64,000 nucleotides of DNA, from contig CM069433.1 in NCBI GenBank assembly GCA_035610365.1, positions 131,520,545 through 131,584,544 on the forward strand, in the 5' to 3' direction. The DNA comes from Aquatica leii. Lineage: Eukaryota; Arthropoda; Insecta; Coleoptera; Lampyridae. The notes under the pieces are model-generated. The model was given only the letters and a program-made list of their open reading frames with translations, searched no databases and was not told the origin of the DNA. Below are positions 49,030 to 60,804 of this stretch, one piece after another. The position numbers were made by a program, and so were the translations under genes. The stretch's first letter is position 1; the number at the start of each line of letters is the position of its first letter.

Positions 49030-50390
49030 GCTACTGTTTTGTTCTTAAGGATCTGGTTGTTCAATATAATAGAAAGTTACATTATTTTCTCTATTTTATT
49101 TTGGAGTGAAAGGATTCAGATAGGTATCGGAATAATATTTCACCGAGAGCGAGTAAGTTATTAATGATTTATTTTGGTCATATTATATCGAGCAACCAGA
49201 ATTGGTTGGAATTGTAAAATTTACTTATAATTACTCTTGTGTGTCCATGTATACGAAAACTTATTTTATGGTTTTGCTGCACAATTATACTTTTAAGTTT
49301 AGTTATTTACATTTTAAGTGGGATTGTAATCGTCTTGTTGGTTTAATTATTTGCGTTGATTCGATTTCGGGCTATAATTTCTCCGTCTAATACAGAAGCT
49401 TGCACCTTCTTCTGAGGAATCAAACATCACAATTCTGTGCGATAAAGAGGTCGCTGGCGCCTTCCCGGTATATCCGTATTTTCTTTAAATTGGTATTTGG
49501 AGAGTAGTAGCTGACTACTACTACCCACCCCGCTCTTCGAGTTAGTATGTGCTGTGGCAAATTACACATCGAGCGGAGATACCCGAGTTTCGTTAACCAA
49601 CACGACGACTTATAGATTTCGGGAAATTACACTGTTTTTTTGGTATTTGGAATTCAATTTTTCTATTCTTTTTATGTATATATTTGTTTCTATTTTTGTA
49701 CATTTAAGCAGAATAAATATAATATGTGTAGCAAATGTTCTATTTGAATTACGTATTTATTTGCATTATTTAAATTGAGATATAAGAGATGTTTGTAGGT
49801 TATGTTCAGCCTTCACCGAATTAATTATGTTCAGGTTTTAGCTGTTTGTCTTTTGTATAACCAAGATCATTAATTAAACTTTACTTCCGGTCGACTACAT
49901 TATACCGCCTTTAGTTTTATACCTATTTGAACAATTCTTGTGTACGTTTATTATATTCCGATCGAGTATCTTAAATTTGTAAACTTAGTCAAGGCCAGAG
50001 TTTAGCAAACACATGTCGATGAATGTAAGCTTACAATTTTTGCAGGTGTCGTTAGTAACATTATTGATATAGTCTCATCGCTGTGACATTATTGACCGAG
50101 TTAGCTGTTGTAACAGGTACTTCTTTCTGTTTCTTGCTTTTTATTAAAACACATAAATTATTATTATGTTATCGCTTGTAATAATAACAGTTTTGACAGA
50201 AAATACATATACAGTGTTACTTTCTTTTGTTGACTGTTTTTTACTTTTTTCATACGCTTTTTGATAGTGGGTTCAGACGTATCGTTGGTGTATCCGAGCT
50301 GTGGATTTTGCCAGTAAAACGTCTGTTTTTTATTTATTAGTAGTATTCTCAACCAAGCCCATGCACCGACATTTTAACTAGCCGTGGTGA
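49030..50390 (+). repeat. LTR-like dispersed repeat, copy 1
   Basis: It shares collinear words with 59930-60720: GAAGCTTGCACCTTCTTC (49397; compare CAAGCTTGCACTCCTCG at 60350), GTGTTACTTTCTTTTGTTGACTG (50214; compare 60557) and TAGTAGTATTCTCAACcA (50338; compare 60596). Exact ends were not found. It is AT-rich and non-coding, with the length and context of an old solo LTR. Confidence 0.4.
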
Positions 50391-50719
50391 CGTAGTTGCT
50401 ACAAACAAAACCCAGTAGAGCGAACAAACAAAAATTTAGTTATAAATTTTGATAAAGACTTATTGCAGCCGATGCTTAATTTAATAATGTTCTAAAATTT
50501 TTCGTAAAAGAATCGTTTATTATGTTTCTTAAATTTTCATCGCTAAAAAATGACGCTATAGGCTTTTCTCAAGGAAAGACAATAACATAAGTAAAGTTTA
50601 AAAAAAAACTGTACTTTTTGTATCCTATTTATATCTACCTTACAGTAGCAAAATATACCAAATTATTTTGCAGATATCAGACAAATCGGAAATATACAAA
50701 ATTCATTGTAAAGAATGTA

Positions 50720-53606
50720 GGGGAGAACCGGCCGTGATGGACCCCTGGGTATGATGGCACCCTACGAGTATTTTTTTGTCTAAGTTGGCGACAATGATTT
50801 GCAAACGTAGATACATCGAATAATGTGCGGTACTTCAAGTACTAAAGTTTCGTTTCGATATTACAAGTTTTGTGGAAAATAACGAGATATTACAAATCAG
50901 GTAAGTCTTAAACTTTGTATTTGTTATAGTTGAAATGCATATTTCTGATACCAACAATAGAATTATACGGTTTAAATTTTTTTCTGTAAATATATAAAAC
51001 ATAACCTTTATTATAACACTAAGCTGCATCAGCTGTTACAAATAGTTCTTACGTTATTACGGGAAATTTTAAATACATGACTTTCGGGTGTGATGGACCC
51101 CTAATATTCCGGTTGTGTTAAAACAGGGTGCCATCATACGCGAATGATTACAATATTGTGTATTAATTAATTGTATGTATATCTTGTGTATGTATTTTGC
51201 CTTACGGTTTCAACACCTCTCTTGTTTATGTTTATAGATAATTACGGATCATGGAAAAAATAAATGCACGACAAAATTGGGACGAAACCCGAATGCAAGC
51301 GGCAATAGATGCAGTGAAAACAAAGAAAATGGGATGGAAATTAGCTGCAAAAACTCATGGTGTTCCTAAAAGTACCTTACGTCGACAAGTATTGAATAAA
51401 AATAAAATAATTAAGGGTGCCGAGAAAGGTTTTTTAGGTGGTGCCACCGCAATTTTTAATTCAGAAATCGAGAGCGAATTAGTCCAACATATAAAAACAA
51501 TGACCGATCAATTTTTCGGATTTACTGCCATAGAAGTTCGTCGACTAGCATTTGCATTGGCTGAAAAAATGGGCATTAACCATAATTTTAACAAAGAAAA
51601 TTGCATGGCTGGTTGGGACTGGTATAGTAAATTTATGAAACGAAATCCAACTTTAAGTTTGAGAACTCCAGAAGCAACTTCTTTGGCTGGGGCAGAAGGG
51701 TTTAACAAAGTGCAAGTAAAAAAGTTTTTTGATGCATTCAAAAAGGTCATAGAAGATAATAACATAAATTATGAGCAAATCTACAACATGGATGAATCCG
51801 GTTTTTCCACTGTTCAGAATAAAATAGTAAAAGTTATTGCACAGCGTGGAGGAAAACAAGTTGGTGCTTTAACCAGTGCCGAGAGGGGACATCATTTTAC
51901 GGTTGTATGCAGTATGAATGCTGTAGGACAATTTGTACCACCAGCAATGATTTTCCCTCGAAAATATATGAAAAAAGAACTAATAGATCATGCCCCAACA
52001 GGAACATTAGGACTGGCTCAGGAAAACGGGTGGATGAATGCAGAAGTATTTTTCTGCAACATTTTAAAAAATACGCTAATCCATCAGAGGACAGAAAAAT
52101 ACTACTTTTACTTGACGGGCACAGCAGCCATAAAAATTTAGAGATTCTAGAATATGCCAAACAAAATAATATCATATTATTTTGTTTTCCTAGCCATTGC
52201 ACAAACCGAATGCAGCCGTTAGACGTCACTTTCTTTGGGCCACTAACGACTTACTATAACCAAGCCGTTCGCCGTTGGTTGACTAGCCACTCCGGAAGGA
52301 CCGTCACTCACTTTCAAGTTGGTGAATTGTTTAGTGAATCATATACAAAGGCAGCGACGGTGGGAATAGCGGTTAGTGGTTTTAAAGCGACTGGACTGGT
52401 TCCTTTTAATGATGATGTATTTCCGGACTGGATGTTTTCCCCTTCTAAAACAACTGATCAAGCAGTATTCGAAAACGCAGAAATTGCTGACACACACGGA
52501 AATATCAATTTCGAGGCTAATTGCGTAAATGAATTACCGTCTACTTCCAAGCAGAACAGTATTGAAAAAACGCCACCACTACAGGAATTGAATAACAACA
52601 GAGCTGTTACCGTCACCATTCCTCCTACAAAGTTTTATAAGCGTCAAGAAAACAATAGTAATCTATCAAAGTTAATCGAAGAGCTATCTCCCTTAATACA
52701 AATAGAGAAAAAAACTATTAGAAAACGATCAAAGAAAGGTAAAATGGGTATTTTGAACAATACGCCAGATATTGAAGAAGGGAAGGAAAAAGCTAGGAAA
52801 AAAATTGAAAAAGAACAACGTCTTGCAGTTAACTGAAGAAGAACATATTGAGGTAGACAATAGCAGCGATGTGCCGTGCATTTTTTGCAACGAGTTATAT
52901 TCAAAATCTAGAAAAGATGACTATTGGATACGGTGTCAGGAATGCTTCAACTGGTGTCATACTGACTGTGCAGGAGTTGATAGGAAAACAAAGCAATTTA
53001 CTTGTGAGTTATGTTGTTAGTCGCGATGAAACTGATTTTTGTTCTCCGTATACTATGTTCTGACCAATATATACCATATTGCTGTGTATATTAACAGTAT
53101 TAGTCCAGCTAGTCTCGTCGTGGGATCTTTAAGTTTTCTTTTTAATAAAACCAACTTTTCAATCAAATTTTTTAATTCCAACTTCATTTAATCCCATTTA
53201 TTTTTCAACTCCCTCTTAATTATCTCGTATCCTAGACAATCCTTTCAATGCAATTCATAGCAATCTATCCCAAATCTATCCTACATAAAAATCACAGCAA
53301 TATGTTTACATAGTACACATTTTATAAACTTTTATTTCATTAAAAGTTCGTATGCGTATATACATAGTGTTAGTAAAAATGTTGGGGTGCCGACATACCG
53401 TGATGTCTGGATATGATGGCACACCTGGTAAGTTCTAAATTAGGTTAGATAAAATAAAAACTATGTATTATAAACGGTGTTTTATTTACCTATATAGTTA
53501 CAAGGGTCCTGTCTGTGCATTTATGTAATCGAAAAGATTTAAATTGCTGTATTCAAAAAATAAAACCTAAATTTCAAAAAGGGGTCCATCACGGCCGCTT
53601 CTCCCC
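50720..53606 (+). mobile_element. Near full-length pogo-type transposon
   Basis: The 2,887-bp element is bounded by TA (50718-50719 and 53607-53608). Its ~27-bp TIRs start GGGGAGAACCGGCCGTGATG, with the complement of the right end GGGGAGAAGCGGCCGTGATG. Subterminal repeats TATGATGGCAcaC and GTGATGGACCCC recur at both ends (50750, 51090-51135, 53405), likely transposase-binding sites. It encodes one transposase with only two frameshifts, so this is among the youngest DNA transposons in the window. Confidence 0.92.
51251..53020 (+). pseudogene. Pogo-type DDE transposase with C-terminal PHD-like finger, two frameshifts
   Basis: The start is ATG at 51251, just after the 5' subterminal repeats. 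It contains an N-terminal psq-type HTH (MGWKLAAKTHGVPKSTLRR), a CENP-B-like second DNA-binding region (EIESELVQHIK..FGFTAIEVRRLAFALAE, WDWYSKFMKRNPTLSLR), and a DDE core. The core has IYNMDESGF, then LLLLDGHSSH, then RMQPLDVTFFGPL, carrying the three catalytic Asp. A basic/acidic linker follows, and last a C4-H-C3 finger C-x2-C..WIRCQEC..WCHTDC..CELCC (52875-53018). Frameshifts are at the T-run 52049-52053 (one base short or two extra) and near 52830 before the finger. Otherwise the frame is intact over about 590 residues. Confidence 0.9.
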
Positions 53607-53609
53607 TAA

Positions 53610-55018
53610 TTAAGTATAAATAGGACAAACAAAGAGACCTATTATGATTCGTTGGACCAAATGTATTTAAATGTTATCGATATTGTGTTAAAATTAAAAA
53701 CCGTTTTAAAATTACTTTTAATTCTATTGTTTCTAGTAAATAATTTTTTTTATTTAAAAACTAATTATTACATAACAGTGAGAATATTAAATTTTATAGC
53801 CGTAGAAAACAGTAGAAACAATACCGAATGTAATTTTCTAACTTTGAACCGTTATTCATAAGTAAGATGTCAATATCAAAAATTTATAACTCTGTGAATA
53901 TACATTATAAATTATTTCTCGAAGTGTTTATTTTTTTCTTGCTATACAGCAATACGAAGTGCAGCCGTTGTTTACTTTACGTATATTAAAAATTTAATGT
54001 TTTTGTCAATTAAAGACGCCATTTTATAGTGCTTACTCATTTTTACGATACTTTAAGTGGATTTACTTAAAAATTCTATTTCATGCCGCGGTGTTTCACA
54101 AAACTCTATAATTATCGATTTAACCTGAAAACGTTGAATTTTTCTTGTATTATATTAACAAAACCTATACATATAGTTTTATATACTATATATGATCGGA
54201 TAGCGGCAAAGATGTAATTCTTTTGTTCGTGGTTGATAACTTTAATGCTATAAATAGTATGTAATATGTCGGTAAATTATAGTTTGAATAAGATATTGTA
54301 GTATTATAGATAGAGCTTCAACAATTTCTATAACCTATTATTGCTCGTAATGCTATTAGAGGTTAAATATAATGTACCGATTGAAATTTACATAAAGAGG
54401 TTGAAAAAGTTTTCTATAAGATAGATCAGGATGTTGAACTTTCACTATTTTAATTTTTAAACCCTGAATCTTCTTACAAAACCGTACTTTGTTTTTGTCG
54501 TATTTTTTAAAGTAACGATTTATATACATGGCATAAATTAGAATGTAATAGAAAAGGAAATAACTAAAAAAATAGTTTATTAAATACAGTATTCTAATTA
54601 TTGTAATCATACAAAAACCATCTCAGCATTTGATCACGTAAAATTAAGTGGCATAATCGGAATACTTAACAAGGATTCAACAAATTACATTCATTAACTT
54701 GCCTATACAAAAATAGCGCAAACTCTTTAATAATGTTCTAAAAACATGTAACAAAACAAAGATGTTAATTACATATTGCATTTGAACATATAATTTGCGT
54801 TTTATTATTGATGATCAAAATACAAAAACCGAACATAACCAAACGTGTGGTAGTTATTCAGTACAGTACAGAAAAAGAAAAGCAAAGAATTTTTAACAGT
54901 TTCCACATTCACGCTAAAACCATCATGAATCACGAATTTTTTAATAATTGAAAAACATAATTGAGCGTTCTTACGAGGGTTTTCTAGCAACGAAAACTGC
55001 TAGCGACTAACTCAGTTG
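53610..55018. other. Non-coding stretch
   Basis: An RT motif-A-like word AFDHV occurs near 54633-54650 (+), similar to the one at 39.86 kb, probably a LINE fossil. No other support for coding. Confidence 0.45.
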
Positions 55019-55019
55019 A

Positions 55020-56150
55020 ATTCGGAGGTTTAGGTCGTAAGCTTGGCTGGGCCAAATTATAAAATAAATTTAAAAAAGCGCCAAAACGATTTGAAGCTAG
55101 AATGATAGATACCGTGAAATATATCCAACACTGAAATAGAATAAATGACTAAACACTGGTTATAACGACAAATATATATACTTTTCAATGAGAGAAGAGA
55201 TTAAAAGTTAAAAAAATCAAGATAGAATTAGGTACATAAATAGTAGTAAAGAATAATTCTATAAATATCACAGTTACAGCGGTTAGGCAAACCTCCACAC
55301 AAAGTTATCGAAATACATCCAACAAATCAAAATCAAGTAATATGTAATTTCGGAGTTAAGCTTTGATTTAATATGAAACTAGTGACTTCAGACCCGTTAC
55401 AAATTGCATTTCACGTAAATTGACACCGTAGGAACAAAAAAATCCATACGTTAATTGTGAAAATAGCTATACCTATGTAGTACATATTTCACGTTCGACA
55501 AATGTAATAATTACTGACCAGTCAAAGAAAAACAAGTACTTACGGTTGTCTATGCGTATAGCTATCGGCACGTCAAAACCATCCTCTAAAATTAGATATA
55601 GAATGGTATCACAATTAAATTGCTTATCGACAAACAATGAATCCTAGTTAAATGCGTCAAGCATCCAAGTGGTTTTGAGTAATCTTAATGCAGGTGTGCC
55701 TCCTAGGTTCTTTGAACATCACACGAATCACAAATATGCCAATTCCCCCAGATTGTCTCGGAAGTGCCTTAATTTTGTATGTGCTTCTAATTATAGCCTC
55801 CCACGGAAGGTAATGGATTAATTCTGAATTCTTCCAAATTGGTCCAAAATCAACGTGCATCGCAAAAATATGAGTCAAATTCTTACCCCAGAAAGACTTT
55901 CACAAAAACCGCAATAATAATAGACCCATTTATAACACATGCTTGTGAAATTTTAGTAGTGAAAACTACGCTAAGCGCTTACGTTAGAACATAGATGTGA
56001 AGTGTATTGCAGTCACCGGAAAAATAGTTTCAATTTGACATTTTATCCCCGTCCTCACAACAAAAAGTGGGCGTTCCGAGAATCAATTTTATACAGGGGA
56101 CAAACATCATACTAAAACATTTTTAACATAACAGCGTGAATATGTGTTTG
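55020..56150. repeat. Dispersed repeat family R-A, copy 3
   Basis: The most diverged copy. Landmarks are AAAAAGCGCCAAAACG near 55073, TAGCTATCGGCACgTCAAAACC near 55560, GCGTCAAGCATCCAAGT near 55653, GCAGGTGTGCC near 55690, and TACTAAAACATTTTTAACATAACAG near 56110-56135. It ends just before the Gypsy integrase remnant, so the repeat could be the 5' portion of that element; in copies 1 and 2 no integrase follows. Confidence 0.45.
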
Positions 56151-56889
56151 CTGATAAACCAAAATTTAATTACGAAATGAAGTTACTAGCATAGAATATT
56201 CTTCAGCAGGAAAAAGGGAAGGTTTGTTTTGCAACATTCCTAAAGAAAACTCTCCTTTCGAACAGGTTCACATTGATCATTACGGACCTCTTGAAAACTC
56301 GGGTCAATTTAGGTATGTTTTATTAGTAATAGATGATTTTACCAAACGTGTAATGTTTTATGCCTCCAAAACTACATCCACAAAGGAAGTAATAAAACAT
56401 TTGAAGTCTTATTGTAGCTGCTATAGAATCCCTAGAATATTAACATCAGATCGTGGAAGTTGTTATACATCCTCAATATTCAAGGACTTTATGAAAAATA
56501 ATGGTATACAACATCATTTAATTTTGTCCAGTGTACCTCGGGCCAAGGGCCAAGTAGAAAGAATTAATAGAACTTTGACCCCAATGTTAGCGGAACTATC
56601 ACCCGGGTTAAATAAATAGAGTGTTTTAGATCAAGTCCAATTTTGCTTAAATAATGTTGTTAATAGGTCTGCAGGAGAGACACCGGTAAAATTGTTATTT
56701 GTCAAAATGTAATTCTTCGCGACAATTCAAGGGCAATTTGACGATAAAACTAAGAATTTAGATATCTACGAATTTAGGGATAAAGTCACAAAGTCCATTG
56801 AAAAGTCTCAAGAGGAAAACAAAAAATATTATGATCAAAAACAAAAACTTGGTCACAGTTATAATGTTGGCAACTACATAATATCAAAT

Positions 56890-57172
56890 AGAACGGTTCG
56901 CCTCCTGGTATGTGATAATTTTAGATTTTAATCAAATTAATGATTCCTTCTTGTAGGAGGTTGGATGAAAGCAACTACTTCAGTAATTTGCGACGTTTTG
57001 TGTTCTGGATGAACACTTCATCAGGCTCGCTCACACTGAGTCATGTAATTTTTTTCTAAAATGATTGAGTCGAATTAATACATTTAATTAAAATTAAAAG
57101 CGTGATTTGAGTTTCGACATCGTGCACTATTAAAACGTTCGTACGTTTTTAATTTGATTAAAATCTAAATTT
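56890..57172 (-). mobile_element. 283-bp retroinsert with hammerhead-like core, 12-bp TSD
   Basis: Flanked by the 12-bp duplication ATAATATCAAAT (56878-56889 and 57173-57184). Removing it and one copy restores the Gypsy frame exactly (..IISN / NVDTT..). After a 26-nt head, the insert is bounded by ~24-bp inverted arms (56916-56940 and 57149-57173, words TTTTAGATTTTAATCAAATT and complement). It encodes no protein. The variable-length TSD, a hammerhead-like core and no poly(A) suggest mobilisation by a Penelope-like element. Confidence 0.75.
56995..57024 (-). ncRNA. Hammerhead-ribozyme-like core in the 283-bp insert
   Basis: Minus strand: CTGATGA (57018-57024), then a perfect 6-bp stem GTGTTC/GAACAC (57011-57016 with 57000-57005) around a 5-nt loop, then AAAAC (56995-56999) in place of GAAAC. 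GCAA..TTGC downstream could form stem III. One core substitution makes activity doubtful. Confidence 0.5.
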
Positions 57173-57328
57173 ATAATATCAAATGTCGATACAACGCTAG
57201 GTATATCCAAGAAGTTAATACCAAAGTATCATAGCCCTGACGTCATAGATTCAGTGCTTGTCAATGTCCGTTACAAAATTGCAGACATAGTCAGGTCTGA
57301 AACTACACAAATACCTTACAAGGGTATT

Positions 57329-57732
57329 TAATATTGGTGAAGTAATTCATTACTCTAAGTGGAGTCTCTTTTTAAAATAATATTTTATTACTCTTGAAGT
57401 CTTCTCCACAGTATTTTTATTTTTTTATTTTTTTAATAATATTTTATTTTAGGATACATGTTTCGCTAATTATAATTAGCATCGTCAGTATATAGAGGTA
57501 ACGAATAAAATAGTTAACAAATTTTAAACTAATGTCAATTAAAAATTAAATTAAAGGTTTAATTTTTAATTGACATTAGTTTAAAATTTGTTAACTATTT
57601 TATTCGTTACCTCTATATACTGACGATGCTAATTATAATTAGCGAAACATGTATCCTAAAATAAAATATTATTAAAAAAATAAAAAAATAAAAATACTGT
57701 GGAGAAGACTTCAAGAGTAATAAAATATTATT
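57329..57732. mobile_element. 404-bp foldback retroinsert with two hammerhead-like cores, 13-bp TSD
   Basis: Flanked by the 13-bp duplication TTACAAGGGTATT (57316-57328 and 57733-57745); excision restores the Gypsy frame. After a 44-nt head, the insert is a near-perfect inverted repeat with arms 57373-57550 and 57558-57735 (178 bp each, the last bases shared with the TSD) around a 7-nt loop. Each arm carries a hammerhead-like core, in opposite orientations. It has no coding capacity. The layout (short head, then inverted arms) matches the neighbouring 283-bp insert. Confidence 0.8.
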
Positions 57733-57735
57733 TTA
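57373..57735. repeat. 178-bp inverted repeat (foldback)
   Basis: I compared the arms base by base at both ends and at the core and found no mismatch. A transcript would form a ~178-bp duplex hairpin. Confidence 0.85.
57620..57648 (+). ncRNA. Hammerhead-like core, right arm
   Basis: CTGACGA (57620-57626), an 8-bp stem GCTAATTA/TAATTAGC (57628-57643) and GAAAC (57644-57648) follow the consensus CUGANGA-stem II-GAAA. The mirror copy lies on the minus strand at 57460-57488. Stem III and the cleavage triplet are not evident in the monomer and might be supplied by a tandem or dimeric RNA. Confidence 0.5.
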
Positions 57736-57835
57736 CAAGGGTATTATTGATTCCATACGTTTAATGGTACATAAGATAAAAGTAAGTAAGTATTGACATT
57801 TGTTTTTGTCGAGAAACATTTGTCGTTTCATCAAC

Positions 57836-58440
57836 CAATATTGAAAAATCCACAATGCTTGAAAAGCGTGGAAACTCTACCAGTGCAATACAAGACCAAT
57901 AAAAATACTTGGAGGACATCAATCTTCAGTGAATGGTTGACAAGTTGGGATAAAGAATTAACACAAAACATTGTTCTATTGCCGAATAATTGCAGCGCTC
58001 ATTCCTTTAATTTAACAATGAAAAAATTAAATGGTCTTTCCTCCACCGAACGTTACTCCGCTTATTCAACCTTGTGGTCAAGATGTGATAAGAACATGCG
58101 AGACATATTATCGACACGAGATGCGTTCCAGAGTTTTAGAAAGTATACGACGAAAATAAAGAAAGCGGAGGTGTTGAAGAACATTTGCGACCAAATGACT
58201 TAACCTAAGAGCAATATGACGATTGCATAAACATTGTAGTGTCACAACCGATCACTAAAGAGGAAATTTGCGCAGCAATCATGAAAGAAAATGACGAAGA
58301 AACAAAAGAACAATTGCCTCAAAATTCAGATGAGGGTTATAATGAAAAAAAAAATCAAATGCTCACCTAACAAGGAAATCCGTAATGCATTGGACGTATT
58401 ACGTAAAAGTCTTAATCTATAAAGGGCACAAAAAGAATTT
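57836..58440 (+). pseudogene. Tigger/jerky-like transposase fragment
   Basis: The reading LKNPQCLKSVETLPVQYKTN, TWRTSIFSEWLTSWDKEL and IVLLPNNCSAHSFN (second-Asp block, LLVDNCxAH decayed to LLPNNCSAH) matches Tigger-type DDE cores. It continues through a helical C-terminus, an acidic stretch (ICAAIMKENDEETKEQ) and a final SPNKEIRNALDVLRKSL. There is one stop near 58201 and a frameshift near 58350, and the N-terminal DNA-binding half is missing. Confidence 0.75.
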
Positions 58441-58444
58441 TTAA

Positions 58445-58960
58445 AAATTTAACTATAAACGTTTTATTCAGAAATTTTAATTAAACTAATTATAGTCAAC
58501 TTTCGATTTATTTTTTTCTGTGGATGTAAAGTAATATAACGTGCAACTAAATTTCAATATTTGTTTCCAAAATCCCCTTATTGTTACAACAATTCACGCC
58601 GTTACGCTCAACAGCAACAAAAGGGAACGCTTCTGTTATAATTAATCCATTATATTATAATAACAAAATCTACAATCTTCTCTCAGGCCGTTTGTATCAA
58701 ATCATTTCGAAAATCATTTTTCTTTTATAGAAAAATTTTTCTTCAAACACTAGAAAATCATCAATTACTGAAACCGATAAAAAAAACTTTTAATACCAAA
58801 AGATTTGAATTCCTTTTTTGTATGAATTACCTACTCAGAATTCATAAACCTAATATTCATCTTTGACCAATTGTCAGCGATATAAATTCACGCAATTATA
58901 AAATTTGTAAGCATTTTGCAAGTTTATTAAATAATAAATTTTTATTTGCAACCTACTAAC
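58445..58960. other. Non-coding stretch
   Basis: AT-rich; no recognised features between the Tigger fragment and the Penelope RT remnant. Confidence 0.5.
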
Positions 58961-58962
58961 AT

Positions 58963-59870
58963 TCTGGTTAATTTTGATGCCGAGTCTGTGTTTACTAACG
59001 TACTTGTATGAGCGACATAGTGCCTATTATCGAAAATGTTTGACGTCTACATATTTTACTTACAAACAGGAGCCGCCATGAGTCCCACTTTTACTTGTTG
59101 CTAATATTATTATGAAAGGTTTCCAGAAAAAAGCGTTATCCGCGTTTCATCTAAAATCCAAATGTTATGACAGATACGTTGATGACACTTTGGCATTTGA
59201 CGACATGGTTCTTCCGCGCTTGACGATTTTCGATATCACTTAAACTCTATTAATGGAATATTCATTTTACTATGGAAGAGATTCTTTTTTACTATCTTTG
59301 TTCGTTTTGGTTACAGAAAATTAGCACAGTCAGTTTATAAAAAGCCTACTTATGCAGATAGGTTTTTAAATACATTTGCTTACCATCGCCTTTCCCAGAA
59401 ATCATCAGTATTGGATTTTTTAGTACACAGAACGGTTTCTTTAAGTGAATCCCAAAATCTTCAGTAAGATGTAGGTAAATCATCTAACCAAAGTATTAGT
59501 CGCAAACAAGTACACTAAAAAAGTGTTGCACGATATATTACAAAGTTTACTTCTGCCAAACCAAGAGTAACAGCAGAGTCTAAGTTTCAATGGTTGTCGA
59601 TCGCTTATCTACCTTATATGAAAGGTCCTACGGATCGTACCGGGAAAATCTTGTCAAAACAATATTAAAACTCTGTTTTTAACTTTTTCTAAATTGAGCT
59701 AATAAATCCTGTGAAAAAAGTTATTTCTTTTCAGTCTGACAGAGTTTATAGCATTTCCTGATCAGTTTATTCTAGGTTCTGAAGATAAGCTCAGCTTGTG
59801 AGAAATCGACGACACAGGAATTATTCAGAATGAAAAATTATAATGCACTTAATCTTACGTGTTCTCGATA
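58963..59870 (+). pseudogene. Penelope-like reverse transcriptase remnant
   Basis: Blocks occur in Penelope order with frameshifts and stops: NFDAESVFTNVLV (motif A); TGAAMSPT..ANIIMKGFQKKAL (motif B); CYDRYVDDTLAF (catalytic YVDD, 59158-59190); LNSINGIFILLW; LAQSVYKKPTYADRFLNTF; SSVLDFLVHRTVS. A decayed GVYSIS word follows near 59740, where the GIY-YIG domain should begin. Frameshifts and stops are numerous, so this is old. It is a different copy from the GIY-YIG fragment at 5.4-6.2 kb and complements it in domain content. Confidence 0.8.
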
Positions 59871-59929
59871 ATAAATTTTCTCATTTCGTAATTTAACGAA
59901 AATTCTTAGTACCGTGCTGTAAGCGAGTG

Positions 59930-60720
59930 CGGCCCTAGTGGTATCGATTGCTACCACGGTCAGGACAGTTCGCTTACGTGGTTATTTCGTTTCTAACGCC
60001 CACAGCGAGAAAGTTATTCGTAAGGATTTTGATCGTTGAGTTGTAAGTACTTTCCTTTTATTTTTATTTCACGTCATTTTATTATTACGCTCTTAGCAAT
60101 TGGAATCTTTATTGAATGAAGATTTTTTTACTGAAGTTTTTAGATTGTTATTATCGCCGCCATTGGTCTATCTTGCTAATTAAAGTATTTTAGCAAGTGA
60201 GCAAAATGATTGGACAAATTAAATTCCGGTGCAATTAGAGTTGAGTTGCTGAGCTCCGGGCCACGTCGAAAGGAAAATTTAGGTTTCAATGAATCGATAA
60301 TTGCTTTAAGTCTCCTGTTTTGTTAATTATTTAAGTGGGCGAATACAAGCTTGCACTCCTCGTAATATTTGAGACTCCTGGTCTAAGGGGTAAGTCATAC
60401 GTTATTCTAATTAAATAAATTATATAAATAAAGTCTTGTTATTGAAAATTTTATAGATGTTATTACTTCGACTGTGTGTATTTGTTAATTTTATGATTAA
60501 CTTTGTTTTTGCCTTACTGAAACTTTTATCTATGAGAAGAATATAAAATCATTTTGTTACTTTCTTTCGTTATAGAGTTGACTGCTTTTCTTTTTTAGTA
60601 GCATTTTCAACTACGCCCACTCACCGTGTACCACCTGCGGAGATGCAATTGTGCGAGACGGTGCACAGCCCATACTAACTTAAAACCTCGGCGATTATGG
60701 TCGTGGGTAAGGGTGATATT
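59930..60720 (+). repeat. LTR-like dispersed repeat, copy 2
   Basis: Homologous in patches to 49030-50390 and, over about 130 bp (60040-60250), to 32330-32460. Non-coding; exact ends were not determined. Confidence 0.4.
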
Positions 60721-60804
60721 GAGTTAAATAAAACCTATTTTAAAAGCAATACTAATTTAATAAAACTTATTCGCAATTAAATAAAAAAAACAATGGGCGC
60801 CAGC

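Larger units (their letters stand above)
56164..57796 (+). pseudogene. Ty3/Gypsy integrase remnant carrying two later insertions
   Basis: It is open from before 56190 with SSAGKREG, then the integrase core: HIDHYGPL (first Asp), LTSDRGSCY (second Asp) and RAKGQVERINRTL (Glu), all present. Stops follow: TAG near 56617 and TAA near 56707. After them the C-terminal domain continues as YEFRDKVTKSIEKSQEENKKYYDQ and VGNYIISN to 56889. The frame is then cut by a 283-bp insertion, resumes at 57173 as NVDTTLGISKKLIPKY, and is cut again by a 404-bp insertion at 57329. It resumes at 57733 and ends with TGA at 57794-57796. The zinc-binding HHCC domain and everything upstream are missing. Confidence 0.85.
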
